From assembly GCA_024516035.1 (NCBI GenBank), contig JAMCCL010000068.1, positions 1 to 64,000 of the forward strand: DNA of 64,000 nucleotides. Reading direction: 5' to 3'. Made by a program: the position numbers and the translations under genes. The DNA is from Bactericera cockerelli (lineage: Eukaryota; Arthropoda; Insecta; Hemiptera; Triozidae). The notes beneath the pieces are model-generated. The model made no database searches. It saw nothing but the letters and a program-made list of their open reading frames with translations, and was not told the DNA's origin. Shown one piece after another: positions 1 to 11,077 of the stretch; position 1 is the stretch's first letter; the number at the start of each line of letters is the position of its first letter.

Positions 1-490
1 CTGTGAACAGGATATCTCAAGAACGGTAAGAGCTAGAGACTTGAAATTTGGTATGCAAATCAATTTTATACACCAAACGAACCACGAAACTTTTGGTTGA
101 AATCGGCCGCAAAATGCGGCCGCAGGGCCGCAAATATTGGCCGCAAGCGCCGCTTCTATGAATTGGTTAATGATACAAAAAAAGTTACAGAACAACATTT
201 TCTTCGATTAAAAAAATAATAGGGGTCTCTTTTTATCATTTTTTTGATATCTTGAACTTTTTGGACCTCGGCCCCAATTTACCGGTATTTTGGGGGGGAC
301 CCGCTCAGACTAACTTTTTTATTATTCATCCTAGATGGGGATTGTGACATATCAAATCCAATGATTTTGAGGTGCTGATTACGAATTTGGCTTTGATTTT
401 TAGCTGACTGTTACCTTTGAGTCACCAGTGGCTTTTGGTCCTGTTCCCATTCCTAATATGATAAGGAAAGTCAAAGTCGTGTGATGTTTA
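1..490 (+). repeat. Dispersed repeat copy 1, cut by window edge
   Basis: This stretch closely matches 5888-6373 in the same direction. Shared landmarks are a start in gtgaacaggatatctcaag, a GC-rich core with repeated ggccgca words near 105-150, a shared ataaggaaag word (461-470 here, 6341-6350 there) and a shared tail tcgtgtgatgtttacaccag. Divergence is modest, roughly a tenth of positions by eye. No protein coding is seen. The family is not named; it is probably a non-autonomous transposon. Confidence 0.75.
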
Positions 491-1137
491 CACCAGATTT
501 CTTTATTCTTATCACTACCTATAATTAAATAAAACATTTTTCCTATGTTTACAAATAGATTCCTGGAAATCATGGAACTACCGAATTTCGAGGAAAAATC
601 TTGATAGAATGTAGTTTAAGAAGGTACATAATTTTATTTTCATTATAATAAAATATTCAGTTGAAAATTTACTTTCCCAAGGGACTACCAGTCTTTTTCG
701 GTAATAACTCGTACCTATGAATATCTTTCGGAAACGTACGCCCCCGTAACAATATTATCGCTAATAATTATATATGTAAGTATCTAGGTACTATGCTCAG
801 TGCGTTGTACAACATAATTATTTCATACCTTTGATGTCACTTGAATTTCCATAACAAAGCGAACTCTAGAATCATTTCAGCTGGTATCAATTCCTATAGG
901 TGGTAACATAAATATGTGATACATGCACAAATTTAATATACTTTATGATGTATTAGCATCTGCAAGTACCTACTCCTAGGTAGATTTTACCACATATAGG
1001 GTGGCCCTAGGAGTGACGGCTTGAACACAGTAAAAGATTACTAACTTCTTCCGAGCTGAACATAATTTGCAGGTATGTACGCTGTTAATTCGAATTATGT
1101 ATACTAATGTTTCTATGACATTCACCATAGATTCGTT

Positions 1138-1222
1138 TACCGACCTCAGTAGCTTGATCGATAATGCGGCGAACTTGTAACCTGGAGGTTGGTGGTTCAA
1201 GTCCCGCTTTCAGCGTAGATTT
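1138..1222 (+). repeat. tRNA-derived SINE head (family B)
   Basis: The stretch has a tRNA-like A box (cagtagcttgatcgataatg) and a B box (ggttggtggttcaagtccc). The same head, including the words cttgtaacctggaggt, recurs on the minus strand at 40060-40165 and, more decayed, at 30670-30745. Repetition with the same internal quirks favours a SINE over a functional tRNA. Confidence 0.6.
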
Positions 1223-2667
1223 TGTAAAGCGAGCTTGAGTAGTTGTGATATAATGAAAGTGATTAACACAAATATAACATTCACCATTGAAGAAAAATTG
1301 TACCTTGCCAGTGTTTCAGAATAGTTCTTGGTACTCCAGTCTAATGAATCTATTGTTGGGCTCCTTGTCAAATTGCATAACATTGAAACAGCATTTGGCA
1401 GTATCTATCTATTGGGACACAAATGAATTGACCTAACAACTTGTGTTGCAATCCTTTTGAGTTGTCCCTGAGTGGATGGATAGACATTAATATGTGGAAC
1501 AATTTCTGTTCAAGAAAATGGTCACCATGTACAAACCTAAAAAAAGTAATGGTTCTTTTCTTTGTCATTTAGAACTGAATGATTTCATCAAACGTAATTG
1601 AACATCCATGCATTTTATATTCCTTTCACTTTGAATAAATATTTGTCTAGTGCTAGGCTACCCACCAAAAGTAGAGATATAGTCAATACCAAAGATTAAA
1701 GGGACTCTTGAATCTCATTCTGGCAGGGTAAGCAAAATATTGTATTGTAGAGTAGTGATCATGATAATGATAACACAACCTATACATGCAAATTTCATTC
1801 ACAAGACGGTCCCATAATATTTTTATTCCTAATATTTCGCCTTATTTCGAACATTTGGAGATCTCCGAGACCAACCCTGATATAAATACCTGTAAGCAAT
1901 TTTGTTTATGTTGCTTGAAAATGAAAAACCTTTTCCTCTTTGTTGGTGTTAAGTTTGTTCAATCACGGAAGACGTGGAAATTTGGATGCTGGATAACCGA
2001 CTCTGATTTGAAGCCGTTGCCTTATTATTATCTGCTGTTCACACTTGATCATAAGTCCTCACCACTAAAAGGAGATTATTTTAGGCAACTTTTTTGGTCC
2101 CTTGTTTTTATGGATACATAAATATACTAGCCAGCTAGCCACGGTAACAGTTCTACGTCAGTCCTGTGTTTTAGTTTCCACTATACATGGTGGACACCCA
2201 GGAACTGGTTAATTAGATCAACTTTCATGTAAATACACCGGAGAGGAAGATTTTTTTCATATCAAAGCTCAATTATTTTAATAGGTTTGTTTTTATTCCT
2301 TAGGGTATGGGTATATACGAGAAAGAAGGAGAGGAGGAGAGGAGGGGGAGAGAGGGGGGGAGGGAGAGGGAAGGAGGGAGAGGGGGAGGATGGTAGAGGG
2401 GAGGGGAGATGTGAGAACCTATATATAGGCACGAAGGTCAATGATAGGGAATGTAATTAAAAGGGGTAGATCAAATTATAAGCAAATTAAATTTTAATAT
2501 TCTTCATTTATACATATACTATACATATACTTATACATATTATAAAACATAGCACAACTCATCATATCCGTTAGCTGTTACATACCCTACACATCATGGA
2601 TATAGGTACACAGCTCTTTCAGTAGTCTGGCTGGTAGCTGGAAAATTTTATGTAAAGGAAATGTTCT
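1223..2667. other. Gene-free stretch with GA-rich tract
   Basis: I see no supported gene here. A 111-codon open frame at 1786-2121 (+) has no recognisable motif and ordinary AT-rich composition, so I treat it as chance. 2310-2412 is a purine-rich gagg/gggag low-complexity tract. A first, non-coding exon of the downstream kinin gene could lie here, but nothing marks it. Confidence 0.4.
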
Positions 2668-2886
2668 ATAATAATAATAATAATAATATCGCCTTATTTA
2701 TACTGCCCGATTAGGACTATTAAAGTCCCATTATTCCAGCAGTAAGCCCAAGACATATTATTATGTGGTAAAAATCGAAATTGGGAAGATAACATGTCAT
2801 GTCCCAGCTGGGTTTCGAACCCACGACCTCTGGAGTCTTTGGATTCACAGAGTGCAGCCTTTACCTCTAAGCTACCGGGACAGACA
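2668..2886 (-). repeat. tRNA-derived SINE (family A), full-length copy
   Basis: Read on the minus strand it opens tgtctgtcccggtagctta, carries A-box and B-box promoter words (the latter ggtcgtgggttcgaaaccc), and ends in aaataaggcgata followed by a (tta)n tail at 2669-2690. The same architecture and tail are present on the plus strand at 56425-56606. Two copies with a shared head and tail define a SINE family. Confidence 0.75.
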
Positions 2887-3036
2887 TTGTTTATGTAGCC
2901 TATAAGAGTTTCGGTGTTGCAATATATTCATTTTAAAAACCCAAAACTTGAAATTAGACGACTCCATAAACAATGGCAAACCTAAAATTGAGTCAGTCCA
3001 CTTCTCTTTTGACTGAAGCTTACTATATTTGAATAT

Positions 3037-3370
3037 TTAACGTCGCTTTCAACTGCATGGTCATTGGTCATATTCAGGAGCCACCAGTGTTAAGGAGCTG
3101 CGTAACTGCAGCACCCCCAGATGTATAAGAAAAAAAAGAGGATTTTATCAAGTCCTAGCTCGTTGATAATGAAAATTATCACACATTTTTCCACCGGCTG
3201 CGCCTGGTCATATCACGATTGGGGGCTGTTACCCTCCATTCGCAGAAAACTCACAAACCTGCTACACACTTTAACCTCAACCAGCCTTGGTGCATATTGC
3301 TTAACTTCGGTGATCCTACGACTCTACGAGAACCGGTGCAATCAAAGCGCCATCGACGCTGGCGAAAGTA
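3037..3370 (-). repeat. SINE-like composite repeat
   Basis: On the minus strand it includes gcgaatggagggta and a gaaagcgacgtt word, which also occur in order at 18355-18490 (+). The plus-strand words cttcggtgatcctacga and gcgccatcgac recur at 22030-22085. It appears to be a mosaic of two dispersed repeats. The 87-codon open frame across it is a by-product. Confidence 0.5.
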
Positions 3371-3944
3371 TTTTTACATGCTAAAGTTGTGAAATTTCCC
3401 ATCCTGTATACAACTTGAGGAAGTAATATAGATATCAAGACATCTATAATGTATATATTCAGAAGTAATATGGATATCTATATTCAAAAGTTGAATTTTC
3501 ATGAATACATACCTACATCCAACTACAATTGTATCTACATATATTATATGTATGATATATATAAACATGACATAATGATAATATTATTCTGACATAGGTT
3601 TTATCTGCATATTTAGTCTAACCCATTAGATATGCGTACCCTACACAATATTTAAATGTTTTCATTGTTATCTCACAGTCATGAGAGTGTAATGAGCTGT
3701 TCCTATAACACTTTTAAAAGCAAATATTGTTTGAGAGATGCATAGATACATCCTTTATTAGCGAGACGTAAAAAAATATTCTTCTGAATGTTACATACAC
3801 TCACTGACTCATTGATCTCTGAATCTCCGTGATCTAGGGCTAGGGGATGCCAGGAAGAGACAAAAACTGAACCATGACTACCACGCTATAACGTTTTTAT
3901 ATAAAATTATAAAATTTGTTTTATTTCATTAATTTGTTTGACTG

Positions 3945-3960
3945 ACACTCCTTGTTTCAG
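3945..3960 (+). other. Splice acceptor before the kinin coding exon
   Basis: A pyrimidine-rich run ending in cttgtttcag lies immediately upstream of AATG, so the kinin start codon sits two bases into an exon. The 5' untranslated exon and promoter must then lie further upstream, within or before this window. This is why the in-frame ATG at 3938, inside the presumed intron, is not taken as the start. Confidence 0.6.
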
Positions 3961-3961
3961 A

Positions 3962-4918
3962 ATGTACTTCTGTTGGAATGTCTGGCTTACTGTCCTGGCC
4001 CATCAGTTCTTGACCTGCAGCACCACCCACATCTTGAGCTCTGACCTGCAAGGCTCCGAGACTCTCCTCCCCTCCCCCTCCCTGTACGAGGTCTGTCTGG
4101 AGGAGAACCTCGGCAACTGTGAACTACTGCTGTACGACGGTGTGGACAAGAGAGGTCCAAAGTTCAACGCTTGGGGCGGCAAGCGAGCAAAGTTTTCTTC
4201 ATGGGGCGGAAAACGCGGGTCTCACGAGTTCAACAGCTGGGGAGGCAAACGTGCCTCCTGGGAGCTGTACCCGGACGACCTGGAGATGATGGAGAAGCGG
4301 ACGAAATTCAACAGCTGGGGCGGGAAGAGAAGCTCCCTCGACGAGAAGCGGGCGAAGTTTAATAGCTGGGGCGGGAAGCGGGCTGCCAAGTTCAACAGTT
4401 GGGGAGGAAAAAGGACGCCAGAAGAAGTGGAAAGTGTTAAGCGGGCAGAGTATGAGCTGGGATTCAAGAGAAAGCCCACGTTCTATAGCTGGGGAGGCAA
4501 GAGAAGCGTCGAAAGCTCGGGTATTGACAATGTTAGAGATGAGCTGAATGACGAAGAATCAGAGCACTCTATCAAAAAGAGAGAAACATCAGAGGAAGAG
4601 ATCGACGCCCACATGCCCGACTTGTGGAAGGAATTCTTCGACAGGATCAGCAATCCCAACTTCAATAAAAAGAACCCCTACGACCAGGTGTCCCCCGTCA
4701 GCACGATAGCCGCCCCGGTGAAGAAATCGCCCGCCGCTGACTCTCAGCTGCAGCGACTGTTCAAGCAGTTCGTGTACTGGACAGGGAACCGACCAGGGGA
4801 GAAGAAGAACATGGTGAACAGCAGACTCCTGAAGGAGAGGAACTCCAGTCCCATGAGGAGGGGATCCGTGGATTTCTACGCTTGGGGGGGCAAGAGAAGT
4901 GAGAGTGAGGAGCCATGA
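3962..4918 (+). CDS. Insect kinin (leucokinin-type) neuropeptide precursor
   Basis: This encodes a 318-residue prepropeptide. Residues 1 to about 26 form a hydrophobic signal peptide, which fits secretion. Eight peptides end in F-x-x-W-G-G before KR, so each would be released as an FxxWG-amide, the defining insect kinin C-terminus. Their cores are FNAW (65-73), FSSW (76-83), FNSW (86-95, 114-121, 131-138, 141-149), FYSW (171-179) and FYAW (301-310). All are bounded by dibasic sites. Spacers include 98-113, 152-170 and a long acidic stretch 182-300 without kinins. Known family members act through a G-protein-coupled receptor on Malpighian tubule secretion, gut muscle and feeding. The start at 3962 is chosen because a splice acceptor precedes it and the signal peptide follows. 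The GC-rich coding block stands out from AT-rich surroundings. No frameshift or stop is seen. The last kinin, isolated after an RR site, is a notable variant. Confidence 0.95.
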   Translation: MYFCWNVWLTVLAHQFLTCSTTHILSSDLQGSETLLPSPSLYEVCLEENLGNCELLLYDGVDKRGPKFNAWGGKRAKFSSWGGKRGSHEFNSWGGKRASWELYPDDLEMMEKRTKFNSWGGKRSSLDEKRAKFNSWGGKRAAKFNSWGGKRTPEEVESVKRAEYELGFKRKPTFYSWGGKRSVESSGIDNVRDELNDEESEHSIKKRETSEEEIDAHMPDLWKEFFDRISNPNFNKKNPYDQVSPVSTIAAPVKKSPAADSQLQRLFKQFVYWTGNRPGEKKNMVNSRLLKERNSSPMRRGSVDFYAWGGKRSESEEP

Positions 4919-4937
4919 ATGAGATAGGGGATAGGAA

Positions 4938-4943
4938 AATAAA
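4938..4943 (+). terminator. Possible poly(A) signal AATAAA
   Basis: AATAAA occurs 20 bases after the kinin stop codon. It would give an unusually short 3' untranslated region, so a later signal may be the one used. Confidence 0.35.
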
Positions 4944-5710
4944 TGGTGCCCTTAATATTATTTAAAAACTTTTCAAACAGATTTAATAATTCGAACAATA
5001 ACCCGCTGACAGATACTCTAGTTGTCATGCATTCTCACCATCTATGTATTTTGAAACAGATGAACCCATTTCTTCTGGTATCCTACATAAATAGACCATC
5101 TACATCACGTTGCATTTAACTATACCATCTGTAAGTCTATTTACGGTACAAGTTTTACCTTCCATTCTCTCGTGAGGTATCCCAGCTACATAAAAGTTAC
5201 TCAATACTTACACCAATAGTTATGAATGATTTCGAGTCTGACTCAATACAAGATCTGACACCAGGGAGAATTTGGTGGTAGTGGTTTTACTGTCTTCTAC
5301 CCACATAAGTCCCTCAAGAGAAAAAATCCTGTCTTAAGTCAGACTCAGCCTAGCTGGATTACCTATGGGATTAGCTGAGTTTTTTTCCGAGACTACCCAG
5401 CTGCATAATATGTTGCCTTTACCAGTTCCAAGTACTCGATCGTACCTAGTAACTATTTACTCAGAACTGATAAACCAACAAGGACCTATAGGCACATACA
5501 ATTAATTGATTTACCTACTATGATAATTGATAAGTTTAAAAAAATGAATTATTAGTCAGATCATTTTACTCTCGCAATACATAATAATAAAATTATGGAT
5601 TCAGCCATTCTAATTTTCTTTTCTTTTTAATTTTAAATTTTTAATGAAAACTACTTATGTTTTTTCAATTATTTTTTCTTCTTTTTCAGCTTTTTCTTTA
5701 TATTTTTCAT
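4944..5710. other. Gene-free AT-rich sequence
   Basis: This contains the kinin 3' flank and probably its 3' untranslated region. I see no second gene, tRNA or structured repeat. Confidence 0.5.
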
Positions 5711-5730
5711 TTTACTTTCCTTATCCTATA

Positions 5731-6373
5731 ATAAGGAAAGTATTGTATTCGTCGAAAATTTGACCTACCCAGCTTTTCACATTTCTGGACGAATCATAGC
5801 CTCAGGATACCAAAAAAGTGGTTTTCAGCCATTGGTCCGTGCGTCTGTCTGTGTGTGTGTGTGTGTGTGTGTGTCTGTGTGTCTGTGTGTGAACAGGATA
5901 TCTCAAGAACGGTAAGAGCTAGAGACTTGAAATTTGGTATGGTAATTAATTTTATACACCAGACGAACCATGAAACTTTTGGTTGAAATCGGCCGCATTC
6001 TGCGGCCGCAGGGCCGCAAATATTGGCCGCAAGCACCGCTTCTTTGAATAGGCTAAAGATACAAAAAAAGTTAGAGAACAACATTTTCTCAGATTAAAAA
6101 AATAATAGGGGTTCACTCTGATCATTTTTTTGATATCTTTAACTTTTTGGAAACCGGCCCCAATTTACCGGTATTGTAGGGGGACCCGATTGGACTAACT
6201 TTTTTATTATTCATCCTAGATGGGGGTTGTGACACATCAAATTAAATGATTTTGAAGTGCTGATCACGAATTTGGCATTGATTTTTAGTTATCTGTTACC
6301 GTTCAGTCACCAGTGGCGGAATTCGACTCCTTTTTGGGAGATAAGGAAAGTCGTGTGATGTTTACACCAGATT
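5731..6373 (+). repeat. Dispersed repeat copy 2 with GT microsatellite
   Basis: The stretch contains ataaggaaag at 5731-5740 and again at 6341-6350. An inverted copy, ctttccttat, sits just outside at 5715-5724. A (gt)n tract lies at 5849-5890. From 5888 it matches 1-490 in the same orientation. The 74-codon open frame at 6313 runs out of this repeat and is not considered a gene. Confidence 0.7.
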
Positions 6374-6539
6374 TTTTGATCAGGGAGTTCATTTCTTTCC
6401 GTATTTATTTTCGAAATTTTAGCAGTCTCCTTGATAAAAGACTTGTAGACGGTACAGTATTATTGAAAATATTGGAATGCCTTAAGGTAAGAAAAGTTTT
6501 ATTTTCTTTTAAACTCTTTTTTAGTTATTCTTACTAGGT

Positions 6540-7770
6540 ATATTATACAAGGAGTACCTAAGTAAACATTTTCTAAAATATATAATATTCTCTCCTAATA
6601 AAAGTAAACTTTTATTTTGGATTTATTAATTTTAACATAGAGGGTGTTTTTTTATTAAAAAATTGACATTCCTTAAAACTTGAGAACTGTTTGTAATTTA
6701 AAAAAAAAACACAAAACCTGTATCCCTTAATTAAGACCTTAAAAACCGGTGTCCAAACTAACTGGGGCACTGAAAACAAAAAATTATTTGCTGAAACTTG
6801 ATCCTTTCAAAGAAAAAAGAATACCTATGGGCTGAAATTCGAACGGTTCTCGATTTTTTAGGGATGACAAGTTTTAAAAAAAAAAAAAAAAAATACCATG
6901 CATATTATGTAGCTCTTGCATAAATATTAGTTATATTAGGTATAGGCGGTATTTAAGGGGGATTTTTTTGATCTTCTTATACTAGATAAAATGACGCTCT
7001 AAGATCAATTTTATTGAAGAATAATATATTATATAAAAAATTATGGACATTTTAAACTCATGATAGATTATAGACATAAAAAAAACAGTGGATATACTAG
7101 CGAAGACCTTCAGATATCTATGTGGTACCTAGGTTCTCTGGAAATCATTAACACCGCGGCGCTTTAAATGGTTTTTTAGAATAATTCAAGACATTTAGGT
7201 AATATTTATAATCTGTTTCAAAGACACGCTTTCAAAGGGTCTTAAGATCCTTTAAATAATGTTTTGGATCACTTCGACCACAACATTTTATGCTATTGTC
7301 TTTCAAATAAATTATGAATAAGTATGTAGAACCACATATCTTTGGTTCCTATTGAAATATAAATCTTTTTGGGTTAACTTACCTACTTCTTTCTTTCCGT
7401 GTCCATGATTGTGACATGGTGGTGGAAGGATTGATTGGGGTATTAACCCATGTGGACGCCCAGAAGTAATTTTCTGGACTCCTTCCGTGTCCTGTGTGTG
7501 GTGTATTGTGTAGTGTTGTTTATGTATAAAAAAAACTCACGATTGAAAATATTTCTTAAAATTCAGAATTAGGAAAATTCAATTTTGATGTTCTCTGGTT
7601 TGAAGCTGGCTGGTAAACTTACCTACAGTGAGACAACATAACAGATAATGGGACTGTAGCATTAATAACATTTTCTAAGGATTTAAAACAAAGAAGGAAA
7701 AGTAATTCATTTCTGTCCTGTGCTCTCAAGGGTCAGGAGATATCAAGCTGGCTCTTGAATGTCATTTGTT
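6540..7770. other. Gene-free stretch
   Basis: This is AT-rich non-coding sequence with an A-run near 6875-6893. Around 7440-7460 the words atgtggacgcccag match fragments near 27450 and resemble one near 55395, suggesting a faint dispersed repeat. Nothing else is supported. Confidence 0.4.
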
Positions 7771-7773
7771 AAC

Positions 7774-8292
7774 GATATCCCCCAAAAAACACTACGTGTA
7801 AAAATAGTCGTCAAGTGTTGGAATGATCAAAAAGAACTGATATCAAAAACGTCAATTTTCTATGTTTGAAGGAATTATTTTTCACGTAATTAGTCTCTTG
7901 ATAATTCAACCAAAATAATAGCCTCACAACAACAATACACCTTTGAGCAAACTTCGATTTGGTATTTTGAGAATTTAACCAAAAAAAAGCCACACGACAA
8001 AACAATGCTCTTGTAAGAACAATGGCTCTGTAATTATGCAACATTGTTCTTACAAGAACATTGTTTTGTCGTGTGGCTTTTTTTTGGTTAAATTCTCAAA
8101 ATACCAAATCGAAGTTTGCTCAAAGGTGTATTGTTGTTGTGAGGCTATTATTTTGGTTGAATTATCAAGAGACTAATTACGTGAAAAATAATTCCTTCAA
8201 ACATAGAAAATTGACGTTTTTGATATCAGTTCTTTTTGATCATTCCAACACTTGACGACTATTTTTACACGTAGTGTTTTTTGGGGATATCA
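7774..8292. mobile_element. Foldback/MITE with 251-bp inverted arms
   Basis: Left arm 7774-8024 and right arm 8042-8292 are near-perfect reverse complements separated by 17 bases. By eye the only clear differences are a c/t change near 8008 and one extra c in the left terminal c-run. Outer ends read gatatcccc...ggggatatc, so the exact boundary and target duplication cannot be separated from the palindrome. Mirror-image open frames (77 and 64 codons) in the arms are symmetry products, not genes. A transcript through it would form a ~250-bp hairpin. Confidence 0.9.
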
Positions 8293-8437
8293 CTACTTTT
8301 TGATTTAATTGATTTTCCTCTGATAGATGAAATAAAACTAATCAACAGATAAAAGACTTTTAATTTAAGGATGTTGCGATACGCAGTAATATTATAAGAC
8401 TATCATGTAAAATGTTGGGTAGTTGATATTGAACTAG

Positions 8438-8665
8438 TGAGGTGACACTACTTTGTTTAAGGAAAAAAGTTATAATGAGTTGCATGCTCGAAAATTATAT
8501 TGTGACCCAAGTACTGTTCTGTAAATAATTACAATTGCAAGGAGAAAAAAATGAGGTGACACTACTTTGTTTAAGGAAAAAAGTTATAATGAGTTGCATG
8601 GTCGAAAATTATATTGTGACCCAAGTACTGTTCTGTAAATAATTACAATTGCAACGAGAAAAAAA
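8438..8665. repeat. 114-bp tandem duplication
   Basis: The words gaggtgacactactttg to caattgcaa(g/c)gagaaaaaaatga occur twice, at 8438-8551 and 8552-8665, with only a few differences (for example gctcg versus gtcg...). The second copy runs into an A-rich stretch. Confidence 0.9.
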
Positions 8666-8980
8666 TGATAGAAAAAAAAACATTGAAAAGATGCTGAAAG
8701 AAAATTTCACAGTACTTGCTGAAGAGAGGGGAATTTTTTTTTTTTTTTTTTTTTTAAAAAAGATGAGTGTTTCACAGCCTTTTTTTTTATTTCGTAGCCA
8801 TGAAACAGGAGCTACTGTAGACGCTTGTGGTCTGTGTTGTAGCCTGCCCATCCCGTAGTATGCCTCCCCTCTGATGGGCGAGAAGTGACACAATACTTCC
8901 CAATTAGGTGCTGGGTCAACACGAGCGCACCGGAAGGTATCCCTTACAAACAATTGTAACCAAATTAAGAATACAAATTT

Positions 8981-9056
8981 TTGTCGGCACGGGGGATCGA
9001 ACCCGGGACCTTCCGCATGGCAAGCGAGTGCTTAACCACTGAGCTAATCGTGCGCT
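8981..9056 (-). repeat. tRNA-Gly-like SINE head (family D)
   Basis: The minus strand reads gcgcacgattagctcagtgg, then a loop centred on GCC, then gtcccgggttcgatccccc. D, anticodon and T arms are recognisable. The 3' end (tgccgac) does not pair with the 5' gcgcacg, so there is no acceptor stem. A fragment of the same head lies at about 15002-15027. A tRNA-derived SINE or tRNA pseudogene is the best reading. Confidence 0.6.
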
Positions 9057-9694
9057 TGAGATAACAGGTGTGATCCTTATTTGAGTGACACTAGATAGCG
9101 CCCAGAATTTTTTTTTGATCTTTTCAAATTTTGAAACCCACTACCGAGGTTCACTAACAGAAAACTACCCCGTTTCATTATTTTTGGCAATAATTAGGGT
9201 GATATCGAGTATTTCATGGAACTGGTACTTCAGTAATCGATTACCTAAAAGTACCGAGTATTTATCCAATTACTTTTGTACTTGGTTTTTGAGGTTATGA
9301 GAGAGGATGTAAATGGAATAATGAATTCGAGTAATCACTCAAGAACCAAGTGCAAAAGCACCGGCTCTTTCATTATTCAGTACACTAACTGAATCTCACA
9401 ATTTTGCATTCAGAACGTTTACAGGAGATGAATCTCGGTTCACAAAATTTGTTGGGTGTTTTAGTTTCAAGTGTTTCAAAGATTAGAAGCTCCACCTCCT
9501 ATTTTTATAAACTGAATTACATAATGTACATTTCCCTAAACCGATTGTTTGACAAATAAGTCTCAAATAGAAGACTTGTTTCTACGAGACAACGAGAAAA
9601 ATATTAGGACACCGACAGCCTGAATATTATTCATTGATAATATCGGAACAATTAAGTACCTCTCGCTGCTGTACCCAGTTCTAGAAATAAAGAA

Positions 9695-9938
9695 ACCAAT
9701 ATTCCTTTATTTTTAAGAGGATTAATTTTCAGCCAAAAAAAAAAAAATCTGCCTACACGGCCCCAGTCAGGCTGAACATGGACCAGCTTTAAAATCTTAA
9801 ATACAATGGTGTGTCTTGTGGTATATTGTTTTAAAGGTGTCTTAAAAATAAAGAAATACGGGTTTTTGTGTTTTTTGATATTTTGAGTCGTTTTCGAGAA
9901 ACCCAGGCTTGGGTGAGACTTTATGGATGTCCTGTATA
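9695..9938. mobile_element. Fragment of the 16660-17542 foldback family
   Basis: It shares with that element the words ggccccagtcaggct, atggaccagcttt, aaaatcttaaata and gttttaaaggt, and ends gggtgagactttatgg...cctgtatat. Only one arm with part of its end is present, so this is a truncated relative. Confidence 0.65.
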
Positions 9939-10039
9939 TGTAGGTAGATATTTGTAAATTTTGATCTACGTAATTTATGATTCAAAATACAAAAGTATTG
10001 ATTCAAATAAATGCTTTATTAAATTTAGACTGTCAGTGG

Positions 10040-10305
10040 CCAGCATCCGTGGCGTAATGGTTGTAACTACTGCCCGTAGTCCAGACATTTCGAGTTCCAT
10101 TCCCGGTTGTTGCATACTTTTCTAATGTTTTTATCCCCTCTTAACACGTGAGTCTGGAATCACAGCCCTACCCAGGCTGGGTGAGGTAAATGTAGGTACC
10201 TGGAATAATTCCCAGCGAATGGAGGGTAAAACCCCCCGTCCTTACTTGTTCAAATCATGACGTTAAAACCAAATACAATCAACTGGTCACAATCGTTTTA
10301 AAATG
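10040..10305 (+). repeat. SINE with tRNA-like head (family F)
   Basis: The head at 10043-10115 has an A-box-like tggcgtaatggttg and a B-box-like cgagttccattcccgg. The body has cccaggctgggtgaggt and gcgaatggagggtaaaac, shared with 18355-18490 (+) and, reversed, with 3190-3290. Confidence 0.55.
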
Positions 10306-10899
10306 AGGTTGGTGTGATAATTGGTGCTCATACCTATTTAATCTTAAAATCCATTCATATTAATTCATTAATAATCAACTAGTGTTTTAACCTTGTATTG
10401 AAAAATTAGTAATGAACTCGTTAAAAAACGGACAGCTCGTTTTCGTGGTTTTGTTTATAATACAATTTTAATTATATTATGTACCTACGTACATGGTAGA
10501 TAGATGGAAATTCGATCTTGGCAAAATAAAGATTGTATTATTGTATTATTGGCAAAGTATTATTGTACGAGTATGTTCCGAAAGTGCCTCTTACTATGGC
10601 TCTAAGAAATGTTGACCCATATATTTGCCTAACTTCGAGTTGCTAAACATGCTGGTGTCATTTCAGCATAATCAGTAGATATAAACAGAAGAAGTGAGAA
10701 ATTATACTAGATATACAATTAATAATTATAAATTAATAAGCAAGCATTATATTCATGGAATATACCCTGAAAATTTCAGCTCGATTGGACAAAACATGCA
10801 ACTTATATCATGTTACAAACATAGGTAGATGGATAATTAGATTGTGTCAAATCAATGTTGATCACGAACTATATTCACTTCGTTCGCAATTAAACGGTC

Positions 10900-11055
10900 A
10901 TAGGAGGTTGACTCAAACTACCAACTACTGTTTTTTTTTCTCACGAGAAAACCGGACATCCAAAGTACAGAGTAAAAAAAAATTCTACCTAGCCGGGATT
11001 CGAACCCAGGCCACCTTGCAAACTTTGTGTTTTACCTACACCAGTCGACGACCAC
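10900..11055 (-). repeat. SINE remnant (family C-like)
   Basis: The plus strand reads acatccaaagtacagag, then tagccgggattcgaacccagg, with the same order as at 13495-13600 and 38290-38405. On the minus strand that is a B box followed by the SINE body. The Helitron at 11078 begins just downstream. Confidence 0.5.
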
Positions 11056-11077
11056 AGAGACTGCTCAATACATAATA

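Noticed and set aside
1786..2121. 111-codon open frame
   Set aside because: No motif, no signal peptide, no supporting splice or promoter signals.
3938..3961. Upstream in-frame ATG extending the kinin precursor by eight residues
   Set aside because: It lies on the intron side of a good splice acceptor, and the signal peptide begins at 3962.
4222..4479. Minus-strand open frames rich in PPQLLN across the kinin gene
   Set aside because: They are the complement of the repeated kinin codons.
7811..8255. Two identical small proteins encoded on opposite strands
   Set aside because: They result from the inverted arms of the foldback element.
8981..9056. Possible functional tRNA-Gly(GCC)
   Set aside because: The acceptor stem does not pair and a fragment of the same head recurs near 15002.
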